64,000 nucleotides of DNA from Lepus europaeus (GCF_033115175.1 NC_084837.1:23312266-23376265); one strand, 5' to 3'. Shown: positions 33,422-45,204, counted from the stretch's first letter. Numbers and translations are program-made. The notes: generated by a model from the letters alone, not told the origin.

Positions 33422-33762
33422 TTTAAAAAGATTTATTTATTTTTATTTGAAAGAGCTACACAGAGAGAGGAGAGGCAGAGAAAGAGAGGTCTTCTATCTG
33501 ATGGTTCACTCCCCAAATGTCTGCAACGGCTGGAGCTGTGCCAATCTGAAGCCAGGAGCTAGGAGCTTCTTCTGAGTCTCCCACGTGGGTGCAGGGGCCC
33601 AAGGACTTGGGCCATCTTCTACTGCTTTCCCAGGCCATAGCAGAGAGCTGGACCGGAAGTGGAGCAGTCGGGTCTCGAACCGGCGCCCATATGGGATGCC
33701 GCGCTTCAGGCCAGGGCACTTCAGGCCAGGGCGTTAACCCACTGTGCCACAGCGCCAGCCCC
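33422..33762 (-). mobile_element. CSINE with 15-bp internal duplication
   Basis: Duplication GGCTTTCTCATTT at 33,409-33,421 and 33,763-33,775. The text CTTCAGGCCAGGGC occurs twice in tandem inside. Confidence 0.9.
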
Positions 33763-33775
33763 GGCTTTCTCATTT

Positions 33776-34444
33776 ATATTTAGTTTTGGGAAGATGAGCA
33801 GCTGGAGGAAAGATAGTGACTGAGTATGGTAGAAAACAATGAAAAAAACTGAAAAATTTAAAAAGCAAAAGAAATGAGCAAAGTTCAAGCTGTGGGAGTG
33901 ATCTTCCAGATGCAATCAGATCTTAAGTGAGAGGCCTAAGGATAACAGAAAGCAAGGAGTTACGGTTTGGGAATCCACAGGCAAGAGCAGGCTTTCCACG
34001 GTGCCAGCACCACACCCAAAGCCCGGTCTGGAGGATCTGCACTGCCCAAGACTAGGATAAAGGACAGGGAATAAAGGTCATCCACAATCTGAAACGCGAC
34101 GTTTTCAGGATCAGGTTGTTAAGTCTGGTGTATTTGTGAGAAAGGACATTTGCACGTCTACATGTGACTTTGTGCTCTGACTGGCTTCTGTGGATGCCAT
34201 GTTCTAAGCAAGCACGAGTCACAGTTTCCTTCCCAAACCAAGCATTCCTTAGGAGCATAAGTCAGAAGTCTGGAAAGCCAGCTCTGAGTCATCCATCCTC
34301 CCCTCACCACCAAATCCCATTGTTTCCTTTTCTTATTTTCCTCTTCTCTGGCAATCCCTGAATCCATTTCCTCCAGTTGCCTCCTAACTGGATTTGCCAC
34401 ATGTACATAACGTGTGTGCCAGCATCTCTTCTGTTTGGCACACA
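33776..34444. other. Non-repeat stretch
   Basis: Nothing recognised as a gene or named repeat. An antisense 145-aa ORF spanning 34,158-34,595 runs into the MER2-like element. Confidence 0.35.
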
Positions 34445-34729
34445 CAGTCGTCCCTAGGAACTCCACCCTCAGATACCCAAATCCACGGATGTTCAATTCC
34501 CTTACGTAAAACATCATAATGTTTGTGCACAACCTATGCCCATTCCCCTGTACGCTCCAAATCATCTCTGGGTTGATCTGAATGCCTAATGCCATGTAAA
34601 TGCAATGTAAATAGTTGCTATCCTGTATTGGTTAGGGAATAATGACACAGGGAAAAAATCTTCAGGAGAGCTGCATTTTTTTCCCATTTTCCATGTGGAT
34701 AAGGAACCTATGGATATACAGGCCAGCTG
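34445..34729 (+). mobile_element. MER2-like (TcMar-Tigger) DNA transposon
   Basis: CAGTCGTCCC at left and GGCCAGCTG at right are worn terminal inverted repeats. Interior ACCCAAATCCACGGATGTTC and TTGGTTAGGGAATAATGACA are diagnostic. Confidence 0.75.
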
Positions 34730-35094
34730 TAGTAGCTAGAAGGTTCTTTTAACTGCCTGGACATATACATCAAAAGCAAACACACGCGACTTTCATGGCT
34801 TCGCACTCCCCTAGGAATAAAGGTGGAACTCTGTCTCTGTACAACACAGCCGGGCTGCGTTCCCGTCTGTACTTCACAGTCTATTTAGTGCTGTTCCCAC
34901 TCCCTACACCAAGTTCCTTTCCTAGTCAGCTGAAGGGGGCTTGTCCAACTCCTCCTCATTTCTCTCGTTTTACCTTTGGTATCACTAAAACCCTCTGACC
35001 CAGATATCAAAGTATATCACACCCACTGATAGCTCCCACAGCCTCTGATACCATTTCTCCATACACTCTGTGCATTTGTAAACATGTCTATAAT

Positions 35095-35225
35095 GTTGGT
35101 CTCCCTGCCTTATCTAAGTTCTCCGGGGGCTGGAGCTGTCTGCCCTGTTCCTCTTTGTATTGCTAATCCCTAGCATGGTGCTTGGCACATGGTACTCACC
35201 TCACTGAAACAAAGACTGAATGTGT
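35095..35225 (+). mobile_element. L2 3' end fragment
   Basis: GGGGGCTGGAGCTGTCTG, then TCCCTAGCATGGTGCTTGGC follows the order of the L2 3' end. Confidence 0.7.
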
Positions 35226-36494
35226 CTGGCTTTGTCTCTGTGCCTTTCAAAAAAAAAAAAAAAAGTGAGTGAATGAATGATGAGTGACTGGGGAACATGG
35301 GATATACCAGAGTGCAGAGCAAAACTCCAGTCCCCAGGTAGAAACCTGAGAAAATTTCTCTTGGGAGGAGGACTTGAAATTAACATGGGAACACTCTGTT
35401 TAAGGACCCCATGGGCGGTTTTTAAATTGTTCTTTATTTTCCCTTTCGGAATTTTGGTACACTGTACTCAAAACATATCAGTAAGATAGAGGAGGAAGAG
35501 ACTTTGTGTCCATTTTTCAGAAGGGAAAACTGTGGTTGTGCTCTGCAGGTAGGTATCACACATCTGTTTCCTGGGTCTGACCCTGAGGGCCGACCACTCG
35601 TTATTCCAAAGCTGGCTCTAGGACTGGATAAAGCCTATGCGAGGACAGTCTGACACCAAAAAGCTAATCATTCCAAATCCTAAAAACGTTTCCAACTGGA
35701 TGTGAGCAGGATGTGGTAAATTCTTCCTTCCTAAGGTAGCAATGTTGTCTTCAGACCACAGATTTTGCCTCATACAAAGTGCATTATAATTAGGGTGAAC
35801 TAATTTGTGAAAATAAAACACAGAGCTTTCCTGTACCCAATATCCAAGTTACCCAAGCCATGCAAGTGCAAATCTCTCTGTATCTGTAAGTTCCTCCTCT
35901 CTGGCCATAGCCCATCCAGCATAGCTTCCTGGCAATGGCGTGCATTTTCCTCCAAATATCATGTTTTAGTTGTGACCAACACTGACAAATGTGTCTGTGA
36001 CAAGCATTCTTGCTCACCGCTTGGCCAGCCTGTCACCACTTCCCTTCAGTACTGGGTGGTTCTGAGTGAGTGATCTTCCAAGACACTCCCAGTGGTATCT
36101 GGGAGTGACCTCACCATTAGCCAAACAGGATTTGGAGAGTCCAGCAAACTCACTGGGGTGAAGTAGGCTGAAGTCAGTTTTTGCTTCCATTGCAATCATC
36201 TAATTGTTAGGTCTCTTGCCCAACTGAAGCAAAGAAAACAAAAAAGATGAAACTTACTCAAAATGTTTATACACTGTAGTTTATTCCTAAGGCAACAGAA
36301 AGCAAATAACCAAAAAACACAGTTTTTCAAGTGGGACAATCACAAGTACATGACTAAGGTTTCTATTCAAATTGTGCATTTGTCCAATTACTTGAAAAAG
36401 TAGCCAAGATATTGTGAAAAAACTTTTAATGTTCAACATTTTTAAACGGCTTGTGGATACAATATTTTACAGTTTAACTTTTTTTCCCTTATAC
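35226..36494. other. Non-repeat stretch
   Basis: Poly(A) at 35,249-35,263. No exon recognised. Confidence 0.35.
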
Positions 36495-36800
36495 ATTTTT
36501 TCAAGATTTATTTATTTATTTGAAAGGCAGAGTTAAAGAGAGAGAAAGAGAGAGAGAGAGAGAGAAAGAAAGAAAAATATCTTCCACCCTCTGGTTCACT
36601 CCCCAAATGGCCACAATGGTCAGAACCGGGCCACACTGAGGCCAGGAGTCTAAAACTCCACCCCAGTCTCCCATATGGTATAGGGACCCAAGCAAATAGA
36701 CCATCTTCTGCTGCTTTCCCAGGCACATTAGCAGGGAGCTAGATCAGAAGTGGAGAAGCCAAGACTTGAACAGGCACTCATATGGGATGCCAGTGTTTTA
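36495..36800 (-). mobile_element. CSINE, 5' end of element missing
   Basis: TTTTTTCAAGATTTATTTAT at left; stops at GATGCCAGTGTTTTAAG without the usual terminal 40 bp. Confidence 0.82.
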
Positions 36801-37175
36801 AGCATTTCCAAATACATACAACAATAAAATGCATCTTCATGCACTTCTAAGACATACTGATATACTTTCTTGGACTATTAAGAGATAGTCACAAAGATCA
36901 CCTTCTCATATTTTTCAAAATTTTAAAAAATATTTATTTATTTGAAAGGCAGAGTTAGAGAGAGAGAGAGAGAAAGAGAGACAAGAAGAGGTCAATCTTT
37001 TATCTGCTGGTTAATTCCCCAAAAGGCTGCAATGGCTGGAACTGTGCCAGGCTGAAGCCAGGGGCCAGGAGCTTCTTCTGGGTCTCCCACATAGGTGCAG
37101 GGGCCCACACACTTGGGCCATCTTCCACTGCTTTCCCAGGCACATTAGCAGGGAGCTGGATCAGAAGTGGAGCAG

Positions 37176-37307
37176 GGGCAGGCACTGTGGTGTAGCAGGT
37201 TAAGCCGCCCACTATTACAGCCATTTGGGGAGTAAACCAGCACATGGAAGATATCTCTGTCAGTCTGCCTTTCAAATAAATAAAAATAAAATAAACCTTT
37301 AAAAAGA
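37176..37307 (+). mobile_element. CSINE2-like, internally deleted, first half of a dimer
   Basis: Head GGGCAGGCACTGTGGTGTAG jumps to the distal third. ACCAGCACATGGAAGAT and the CCTTTAAAAAGATTGCTG exit match the - strand of 20.46-20.53 kb. Confidence 0.8.
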
Positions 37308-37318
37308 TTGCTGTAGTT

Positions 37319-37660
37319 GGGGCTGGCACTGTGGCGTAGCGGGTGGGGCTGCTGCCTGCAGTGCCGCATCCCATATGGGCACTAGTTCAAGTCCTGGCTA
37401 CTCCACTCTCAATCCAGCTCTCTGCTACGACCTGGGAAAGCAGTAGATGACCCAAGGACCCCTGCACCTGAGTGGGAGACCTAGAGGAAGTTCCTGGCTC
37501 CTGGCTTCAGATTGGCCCAGCTCTGCTGTTGCAGCCATTTGAGGAGTAAACCAGCAGATGGAAGACCTACCCCCCAGCCCCTGCCTGCCTCTGTGTAACT
37601 CTAGCTTTCAAATAAATAAATCTTAAAAAAAAATTCACTTTAACAACAACAACAAAAAAA
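37319..37660 (+). mobile_element. CSINE, second half of the dimer
   Basis: It follows the spacer AAAAAGATTGCTGTAGTT. The head GGCTGGCACTGTGGCGTAGC runs on to GGGTGGGGCTGC, the same uncommon variant as the SINE at 20.1-20.4 kb. The tail ends in (AAC)n. Confidence 0.83.
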
Positions 37661-37777
37661 GTAGAGCAGCTAGGACATTAGGACATGAACCTGCGTCCAT
37701 ATGGGATGTCCATGTCACAGGTGGTGGCTCTACTGGCTTGGCTGCAATGCCAGCCCCATTTTTCAGAATTTAACTCA

Positions 37778-38107
37778 AGGCCAATACTGTGCCGTAGCTG
37801 GTAAAACCACCGCCTGCAGTGCCGGAATTCCATATGGGCACCAGTTCTAGTCCCAGCTGCTCCACTTCTGACCCAGCTCTCTGCTATGGCCTGGGAAAGC
37901 AGTAGAAGATGGTCTATTTGCTTGGGTCCCTGCACCCACGTGGGAGACCTGGAAGAAGCTCCTGGCTCCTGGCTTCAGATCGGTGCAGCTCCAGCCGTTG
38001 CAGCCATCTGGAGAGTGAACCAGTGGATGGAAGACCTCTCTCTCTCTGTCTCTACCTCTCTCTGTTGTAATTCTTTCAAATAAATAAATAAATCTTAAAA
38101 AAAAAAA
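37778..38107 (+). mobile_element. CSINE, full-length
   Basis: GCCAATACTGTGCCGTAGCT head; tail of AAAT units and A11. Confidence 0.88.
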
Positions 38108-38193
38108 GTCCATAGGAACACCTATTATGAAAATCCATGCATGAATTTACAAATTGTGTATCAAAATAAACTTTTTTTGATACTATAGTTTTT

Positions 38194-38529
38194 TTGTTTG
38201 TTTGTTTTTGACAGGCAGAGTGGACAGTGAGAGAGAGAGAGACAGAGAGAAAGGTCTTCCTTTTTTGCTGTTGGTTCACCCTCCAGTGGCTGCTGCGGCC
38301 GGCGCACCGCGCTGATCCGATGGCAGGAGCCAGGTGCTTCTCCTGGTCTCCCATGAGGTGCAGGGCCCAAGCACTTGGGCCATCCTCCACTGCACTCCCT
38401 GGCCACAGCAGAGAGCTGGCCTGGAAGAGGGGCAACTGGGACAGAATCTGGCGCCCGGACCGGGACTAGAACCCGGTGTGCCGGCGCTGCAAGGCGGAGG
38501 ATTAGCCTGTTGAGCCACGGCGCCAGCCC
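38194..38529 (-). mobile_element. CSINE, young
   Basis: Exact duplication TTGATACTATAGTTTTT at 38,177-38,193 and 38,530-38,546. Confidence 0.93.
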
Positions 38530-38564
38530 TTGATACTATAGTTTTTAAAATATTTTTTCTTGGA

Positions 38565-38832
38565 GTAGGGGTTTATGGCCCACATTGGACTACTTGGGTT
38601 CTGTCCCTGGCTCCAGCTCCTGATCCAACTTCCTGCTAACACAGACCCTGGGAGGCAGCAAGCGATGGCTCTAGCAGTTGGGTTTCTGCCACCCACATGC
38701 GGGAAATAGATTGAGTTCCTGGTTCCTAGGCTTTTGCCTTGGCCTAGCCTTGGACTTTACAGGCATTTAGGAAATGAGCTGGTGGACAGGAGCTTTTCCT
38801 CTCTGCCTCTCAAAAAACAAAATTGTAAAAAG
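38565..38832 (+). mobile_element. CSINE2-like
   Basis: GACTACTTGGGTTCTGTCCC, then CCTGGGAGGCAGCAAGCGAT; ends CTCTCAAAAAACAAAATTG. Confidence 0.8.
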
Positions 38833-38835
38833 GAA

Positions 38836-39155
38836 ATGGGGTTGTCCAGTCTACTAAGACGCTGGCTAAGATGCTCACATCTCATACTGGAACAGCTGGG
38901 TTCAATACCCGCCTCTGGCTCCTGCCTCCAGCTTCCACCAATGAGGATCTGGGGAGACAGCAGTGATACCACACGTCATTGAGTTCCCGCTACTCATCTG
39001 GGAGACCTGGATTGCAGTTCCAAGTCCTGGTTGCAGCCCAGCCTAGTCCCAGTCATTTCAGGCATGTGTGGAGTAAACCAGAGAATGGGGACTCAACTCT
39101 CTGATTTTTCTCTCCACCTCTCAAATAAATTTTAAAATAAATATTTTAAAAATGT
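38836..39155 (+). mobile_element. CSINE2-like
   Basis: CTGGGTTCAATACCCGCCTC marks the B box; tail CTCTCAAATAAATTTTAAAA. Confidence 0.8.
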
Positions 39156-39789
39156 ATTTCTGATCTGCTCATAATCTGATAAAATACATAAAAGCAAGGA
39201 TTATCCCAGTACCTTGGACAATGCCTGACACAGAGAAAGGCTGAATAGTCAATTGATATGAGTCAACTGGCATGAGGAGGTGGCCAGGAAACACGAAGTT
39301 AGAAAAACAGAATTACAGCACAGTGCAGAGAGTACCATACCATGCCAGGGGAAAGTGGACTGGGAGAGAGGGGACTGCACTCACTTAATAGTGTGCCCTC
39401 CATATTTCTGTTTACTTAGAGTTGGGCAGGGCCGTGGCTACAAATTAGGACCAATAAACTGTGAAGTGAGTATGTCAGTTACGAGATGAAGCAATAAGAA
39501 GTCCATGTGTGATTTCCTAGCCTTTTCTCATTGCTGTGGTTACTAAAGATGTCATCTATTTGAGAGTTTAACCATAACAGGGTGCACCCTCCATTATCCT
39601 GGGCCCCAGGGTGAGGCCGTGAAAAAGCTGCCCGGCCCATCTGCTAGCAAGGGATAAACTTCCATTTTATTAAGCCAGGAAAATTTGGGGAGTTGTCTGT
39701 TATCAAACATAATCGAGCTTATGCTGACTACACACATCTACACAAATGATCATTTTTAAGTATGTGCCCGAGAATATACAGCCCATGTT

Positions 39790-39935
39790 ACCTGTTTAAT
39801 TAAACCCTCACACAGCCCTGCAAACCGGCACTATCACACTGAGAAGAGGAAGCGGAGGCACTGTGAGGACAAATTATTTGTCGAAGACTGCCAGCTACAG
39901 GGGAAGGCTGGGAAGCAAAGCCAGGCCATCCAAAA
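39790..39935 (-). mobile_element. MIR fragment, antisense
   Basis: CACTGAGAAGAGGAAGCGGA and ACAAATTATTTGTCGAAGAC fit the antisense MIR pattern of 'gaggaaactgaggc ... acttgcccaag'. Confidence 0.6.
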
Positions 39936-40169
39936 CAACAGCTACCAAGCAGCTCACCGTGCTTAGTCAGGAGCGCAGGGTTACGGGGACAGATCACTCT
40001 TTGTTGTGTATTTCGGAAAGGCTTCAAGGTTTTTAAACAATCATGTATCACCTTTGCCGTAAGTAATAAACAAGTAAATAGATAATTATCTTTCAGACAC
40101 TTAAAAGCTATGAATTCAGAGACAGAAGATGAGTAATCACTGGAACTTGTTGCAATCAAGGATTTCACT

Positions 40170-40202
40170 ATTTAAAAAAATTTTTATTTGTTTTAAAGGC
40201 AA

Positions 40203-40239
<37 letters not shown>

Positions 40240-40489
40240 ATCTACTGATTCACAGCCCAGATACCCCCAACAGCTGGGTTAGGCTAAGAAAGCAACCAGG
40301 AACACAATCCAGGTCTGCCATGTGGTTGGCAGGAACTAAGTACCTAAACCACTACCTGTGACCTCCCCGGGTAAACATTAGCAGGAAGCTGGAATTGGAA
40401 GTGGAGGTGGGACTCGAAGTCAGGCACTCCAGTGTGGGATGCAGGCAATCCCAAGGGCAGCTTAACCATTGAGCCCAATGCCTGCCCCA
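40170..40489 (-). mobile_element. CSINE2-like
   Basis: TTTTTATTTGTTTTAAAGGC and a (GA)n run at 40,210-40,236; right end CCCAATGCCTGCCCC. Confidence 0.83.
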
Positions 40490-40619
40490 CGAATTTTTAA
40501 AAATGACTTTCTACTCTATATAGGCATAATTGGTTTTCTAGATAAATGCTAGCAAGTAAGTGAGCTCTACTATATTTCGCAATAAAATTGGAATCGTTTC
40601 CTAGAGGGAAAATATTCCT

Positions 40620-40638
40620 TTTTTTTTTTTTTTTTTGA
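40620..40638 (+). repeat. Poly(T) run
   Basis: About 18 T followed by GACAAGGAAG; no SINE body follows. Confidence 0.6.
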
Positions 40639-40704
40639 CAAGGAAGTAGTTACATGGTCATGTCTACAGCAGAATAAATATTGTTGTTCTGGGAATGTTT
40701 TCCT

Positions 40705-41008
40705 TTTTAAAGATTTATTTATTTGAAAGGCAGAGTGACAGACAGAGAGGGAGAGATACAGAAAGGGGGATATCTTCCATCCCCCAAAATGTTCAATCCC
40801 CCAAATGCTAGTAACGGCCATGACTAGGGCAGGCCTAGGGCAGCAGCCAAGAACTTCATCCTGGTGGCAGGGCCCAAGTACCTGTGCCACCATCCACTGC
40901 CTCTCAGGTGCATTAGCAGGAAGCTGAATCGGAAATGTGGGATCACTGATTATGAGATACCAGAGCCCCAGGTGGTGGCTTAACCTGTTGCGTCACAACT
41001 CCTGCCCC
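40705..41008 (-). mobile_element. CSINE2-like
   Basis: CTTTTTAAAGATTTATTTAT at left, CGTCACAACTCCTGCCCC at right. Confidence 0.83.
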
Positions 41009-41628
41009 ATGGGTATGTTTTTAGATTTTCAATACTTAATATATCTCTTTAAAAGAAAACATTAAGAAGACAATTACTTATAGGTAAAAATAGCTTAACC
41101 AGATGTGCACTGTACATGTTCTATAAATCTAATCACATTAATAAAAATATTATGGCGTAATTCAGTATTTGAGTATTTTTCTGCTGCATGGGATTTGACT
41201 CCTTGGTCCGCAATTCAATATTTTACAACTCTTGACAAAAGGAAACCAACTTGCTAAAATATTGGTTCCCCCAGATCCTAGGCAGCTAGGTAGCACACCC
41301 GTCACCTGACTCAAAGCACCACTTCAGCCATAAGAAAAGGAAAATTATCTGAGTTTCATTTGCCTTAGAAAACAGTAATTCCTACCGATATCCCAGCAGT
41401 TGTATGGGATCAAAATGAAATAATTTATGATCGTATTTAGAGAATTAACACTTCAACCTAAGGTATGTACCATATTGCATCAAATCTTAGACTCAGCTGT
41501 TGTCCAGCACACCATTAGTTTCTATGTCACTGAATGAGAAACAGTATGCCCAACTTAAAAACCAGATTATATATTTAATACTAAATTATATATTTAATAC
41601 TTATATTACAGCAGAAGAGTTCTCTTAG
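41009..41628. other. Non-repeat AT-rich stretch
   Basis: A small tandem duplication of TTATATATTTAATACT occurs at 41,568-41,603. No gene seen. Confidence 0.4.
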
Positions 41629-41938
41629 GGGCAGCGCAATGGTGTAGTGGGTAAAGCTGCTGCCTGCAGCGCCAACATCCCGTATGGGAACTGGTACCAG
41701 TCCTGGCTGCTCCGCTTCTGATCCAGCTCCCTGCTAATGTGCCTGGGAAAGCAGAAGATGACCCAAGTCCTTGGCCCCTGAACCCACGTGGGAGATGGGA
41801 GGAAGCTCCAGGCTCCTGTCTTCGGATCGGCCCAGCTCTGGCCACTGTGACCATTTGGGAAGTGAACCAGTGGATGGAAGACCTCTCTCTCTCTGCCTCT
41901 GTGTAACCCTGCCTTTCAAAAAAAAAAAAAAAAAAAAA
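41629..41938 (+). mobile_element. CSINE, full-length
   Basis: Head TAGGGGCAGCGCAATGGTGT; tail A20. Flanks AAGAGTTCTCTTA / AAGAGCTCTTTTA are a worn duplication. Confidence 0.88.
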
Positions 41939-42151
41939 GAGCTCTTTTATACTTAGACTGTTGTATCTTAATTCTGTGTAAACCTAAGAGGAAAGGATGG
42001 ATGAAATCAACTGGTTGAAGTACTAACTTCTCTAATGTTCCTGAACCATTTCTCAACTCAACCACTGGTATTTATGATTTTCCATAAAAACAGCATGATC
42101 TGTGCCACGAAGAATACTGGTGTGGCAGCATTTCCTACAAGAATCCCTAAG

Positions 42152-42410
42152 CAGGGGCGGGCACGGCACCGCTAATGAAGCTGTTGCTTGGGACACTGCA
42201 TTCCACAACCCAGCCTCCAGGTTTCCTATGCAGCTCCCTGCTAACGTGCCTGGGAGGGCAGCAGCAGGCCCAGGGACTTGGGTTTCTGCCAAAGAGACCC
42301 GGATTGAGTTCCTGGCTCCTGGCATCGGCCTAGAACTTGCTGGCAGTTTGGGGGCACGAACCAACGGAGGTAGGTCTGTCTCTGTCTTTCAAATAAATAA
42401 ATAAAAATTA
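42152..42410 (+). mobile_element. CSINE2-like
   Basis: GCAGGGGCGGGCACGGCACC head; tail CTTTCAAATAAATAAATAAA. Last SINE before the CpG island. Confidence 0.8.
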
Positions 42411-42599
42411 CGAATGCACTACTTGGCGATGTCAATACATGTAACATCACGGTACCAGGCTGCTGGCCATTTGATTTTGTAAATTACTCACCAACCTCTG
42501 TTTCCTATCTCTACAATGGGCACAAATGCCACTTGGGTAGCGGGGCTCGGAGGAAAGTCACTGGTCTTCTCCTGAGCACCATCTCTCAACCTCAGTACT

Positions 42600-43830
42600 G
42601 ACCTCTAGGCCAGGCCAGGCCAGGGACGGACGCTGTCCGGGCGCGGCCCTGGGCGCTTAGCAGCCCTCAGGCCTCGCCCCTCTGCAGCCCCCTGGGGCGC
42701 CCCTCCCAGACTCAGCTCCAAAACGCCCAGGACACTGACCAACGCCTCCCGGGAAGGAACTGAGAACCAGCGCCCGGACCCCAGGTCCGTCCAAACGGGA
42801 CCCGAGGAGCGGCCCCAACTCTGAGTCCCCAGCCGGGACTCAGACACCCGGCGATGAGCGCTCCGGCCGGCAGGAGGCCACGTCCTACACAAGGGACAGC
42901 ACCGTGAGGGAAGGGGCCCGCACCGCCCACCGCTTACGCGCTGCACCGCCGGCTCTCAGCGGCCTGGTCACCGCGGCTGTCGGGAGCGAGCAAGAGACGC
43001 CCAGCGAGCGGAGGCTTCTGGGACCCGCGGCACCGCCCGGGGCGCGGACGCCAGGCCAAGCCCCGCCCCCTGCCGCCCAAGCCCCGCCCCGCGCGCGCTT
43101 CACCCCGGCGGGCGGCGCCTCGGCCTCCGCCTGCGCCCGCCTGCGCGCGGCGCTGCGTGAGGAGGCAGGGGCGGGGAGGAGGCGTTGGCGCTGCCACGTT
43201 TAGGCCGCGGGTGCCGGCCGTGGCGCTGGCTGTGGAGGGCGAGGAGGTGGGGCTGGCGCTGAAGCCGGATCCGGATCCGGTACGGTGTACTCCGGCGGGG
43301 GAACCTCCGCTGCGCCTGGAGCGGATCGCGGACTGCGGGGCCTCCGCGGGTGAGGAGGGGCTGGGGCCGGCGTCCAGTGGGCCTGGCGCTCCGGGTCATC
43401 AAACAGGTGCCGGCTCCCCCGAGCCGGGCCGGCTAGGCCCCCGCCGAGTTCTGTCGGCGCAGCCGGGCGCTCATCTTCGCCAGCTGGGTGCACATGGGCG
43501 CGGGGAGCGCGGCTCCGAGGACGTTGAACGGGCGCGCGCCGGGGCGGAGGTGAAGGGTGATGCGGGGTCCTGGCTGGGCAGGGCAGGGGCCGGGGTCTGC
43601 GCGCCCAGGCTTGAGCCGGGACGGAGGCGGTGGCTCGGCTCCGGAAGGGCGCGAACGCCTCGGGCCGCCTTGCCCGTTCTTCCCGGGGCGCGCCCTCGGT
43701 GGTCGGGAGCCCCTGGGCACCCCTCGTGCGTCCGCTCCGAGGATCACCTCCGGCTCTGCGGACAGAGGGACAGCCTTTGTCCCTCCCTGGGGCTTCTGCC
43801 CCTAGAAGCACCCACTCGTGATCTCTGTTA
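42600..43830 (+). promoter_or_regulatory. GNPNAT1: CpG island promoter of GNPNAT1
   Basis: A GC-rich block dense in CpG, unlike the AT-rich flanks, lies 5.5 kb upstream of the first coding exon. It contains GC-box (Sp1/KLF type) motifs at 43,061-43,070, 43,081-43,090 and, inverted, around 43,166-43,175. NRF1-like GCGC-rich tracts lie at about 43,130-43,155. No TATA box is evident. It also contains no SINE although SINEs are dense elsewhere. Its position and orientation fit the TATA-less housekeeping promoter expected for a UDP-GlcNAc pathway gene. The exact start site cannot be read from sequence; I place it at roughly 43,130-43,200. Confidence 0.85.
43150..43349 (+). other. GNPNAT1: GNPNAT1 candidate non-coding first exon
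   Basis: This is inferred 5' UTR just downstream of the GC boxes. A strong splice donor (CGG followed by GTGAGG) occurs with GT at 43,350-43,351. A weaker alternative (GTACGG) lies near 43,280. The known mammalian gene has its start codon in exon 2, which agrees with a coding exon 6 kb downstream preceded by a consensus acceptor. The 5' end is a guess. Confidence 0.45.
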
Positions 43831-44836
43831 CAGCCGCTCATGTTTATGTAAGCCGAATCAAGAAATTGAATGGGCCGTTATGGGATTCGGTTCGCTCATG
43901 AGCGAACCCTACAATGGATCTCAAGGAATTACTGAGATTTATTTAGGCAGGGCTCGCTTGTAGGGGAGACGGAGCTACCTATCAGGTGAAAACTGTTTGA
44001 TGATGCAAACATTGGCACCTGTCAGCGCCAGTGTCGTGGTGTCGTAGAGGAAAACGGGGATTCTGGTCCGAATCCATTCATTTCCTGTGTTACCTTGCCT
44101 GGAGGTAACACAGGAAATGTGTTACCAACTTCCTCATGGGGGGACTGGGAACAGTGAATGCTTGGGTTGTAAAGATTTAAATAAGCCGTGAAAAAATGCC
44201 TCAAAATTCGTGCAGTTGCACTATTTAGTAAATGTGGCAAGGCGTGTTAAAATCAGTGGAACAAAATGTTTAGGTTCAGAATGCGGTCAAGTTGTTACAA
44301 AATGTATACAGACCAGCCCCAAGGTACCCATCCGGCTGAGTCCCTTTCTCCCTCCATCACCATGAGTTGCTCTAAGATGTCCCAGGACCTGTTGAGCTAT
44401 AAACAATACGGCAATTTAAACTCGACTTTAGACTGTGTCTTGTGATTTTGTATATGGGCTTTAAAAACTCTCCAAGTATCTATTACTTGTTGCTTCCAGT
44501 AGGTATTTTTTTCTAGCAACAGATTCTCTCCATTTGTATTTCAATCTGATAGAGATTCCTGGAAACCAAATTGCTGGAATTGTATTTAAAAAAATAACTC
44601 AGTTGAGTGAAAACCTTTATCAGAGATTACTTGGGCCAGTTTGGGATTCTTATTTCTTCTGGGTTTTCTGAAATGTTGACTTCCAGGTAAGTCAAATCAT
44701 TAATCAGTCATTCACTAGGCTTTTATTGGCTTAGGGTTAGGCATTTATGGGTCTTGTAAAATGCATGCCAATTTCAGTTAAACGGAAAAGGCTCTTGAAT
44801 ATTTAAGAGGGCTAAGTTTTACTTTTTGAAATTACT
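43350..44836 (+). other. GNPNAT1: Start of GNPNAT1 intron 1
   Basis: The first 480 bp belong to the CpG island; the remainder is AT-rich. No further exon recognised. Confidence 0.6.
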
Positions 44837-44848
44837 CTAAAAACTTTT

Positions 44849-45204
44849 TTTGTTTTTGATTTTTTTTAATTAATTAATTAATTAATTTTTGATAGGCGGA
44901 GTGGATAGTGAGAGAGAGAGACAAAGAGAAAGGTCTTCCTTTTTGCCGTTGGTTCACCCTCCAATGGCCACTGCGGCCGGTGCATCGTGCTGATCCAAAG
45001 CCAGGAGCCAGGTGCTTCTCCTGGTCTCCCATGGGGTGTAGGGCCCAAGGACTTGGGCCATCCTCCACTGCCTTCCTGGGCCATAGCAGAGAGCTGGCCT
45101 GGAAGAGGGGCAACCGGGATAGAATCCGGTGTCCCAACTGGGACTAGAACCCGGTGTGCCGGCGCTGCAAGGCAGAGGATTAGCCTGTTGAGCCACGGCG
45201 CCGG
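44849..45204 (-). mobile_element. CSINE, young, in GNPNAT1 intron 1
   Basis: Duplication CTAAAAACTTTT at 44,837-44,848 and 45,205-45,216. A (TTAA)n stretch forms the tail end. Confidence 0.91.

Larger units (their letters stand above)
36921..37755 (-). mobile_element. CSINE split by a SINE dimer
   Basis: Outer pieces are 36,921-37,175 and 37,661-37,755. The break duplicates AGTGGAGCAG / AGTAGAGCAG, so the pair between them went in as one unit. Confidence 0.83.

Noticed and set aside
1-42500. Exons of FERMT2, the next gene expected upstream in human
   Set aside because: No kindlin C-terminal sequence was recognised. The human intergenic gap is larger than this region, so absence is expected.
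43157-43963. 268-aa sense and 213-aa antisense ORFs in the CpG island
   Set aside because: Long open frames are expected by chance in GC-rich sequence. Residues are Gly/Pro/Arg/Ala-rich with no domain, and the gene here is spliced with its start in exon 2.
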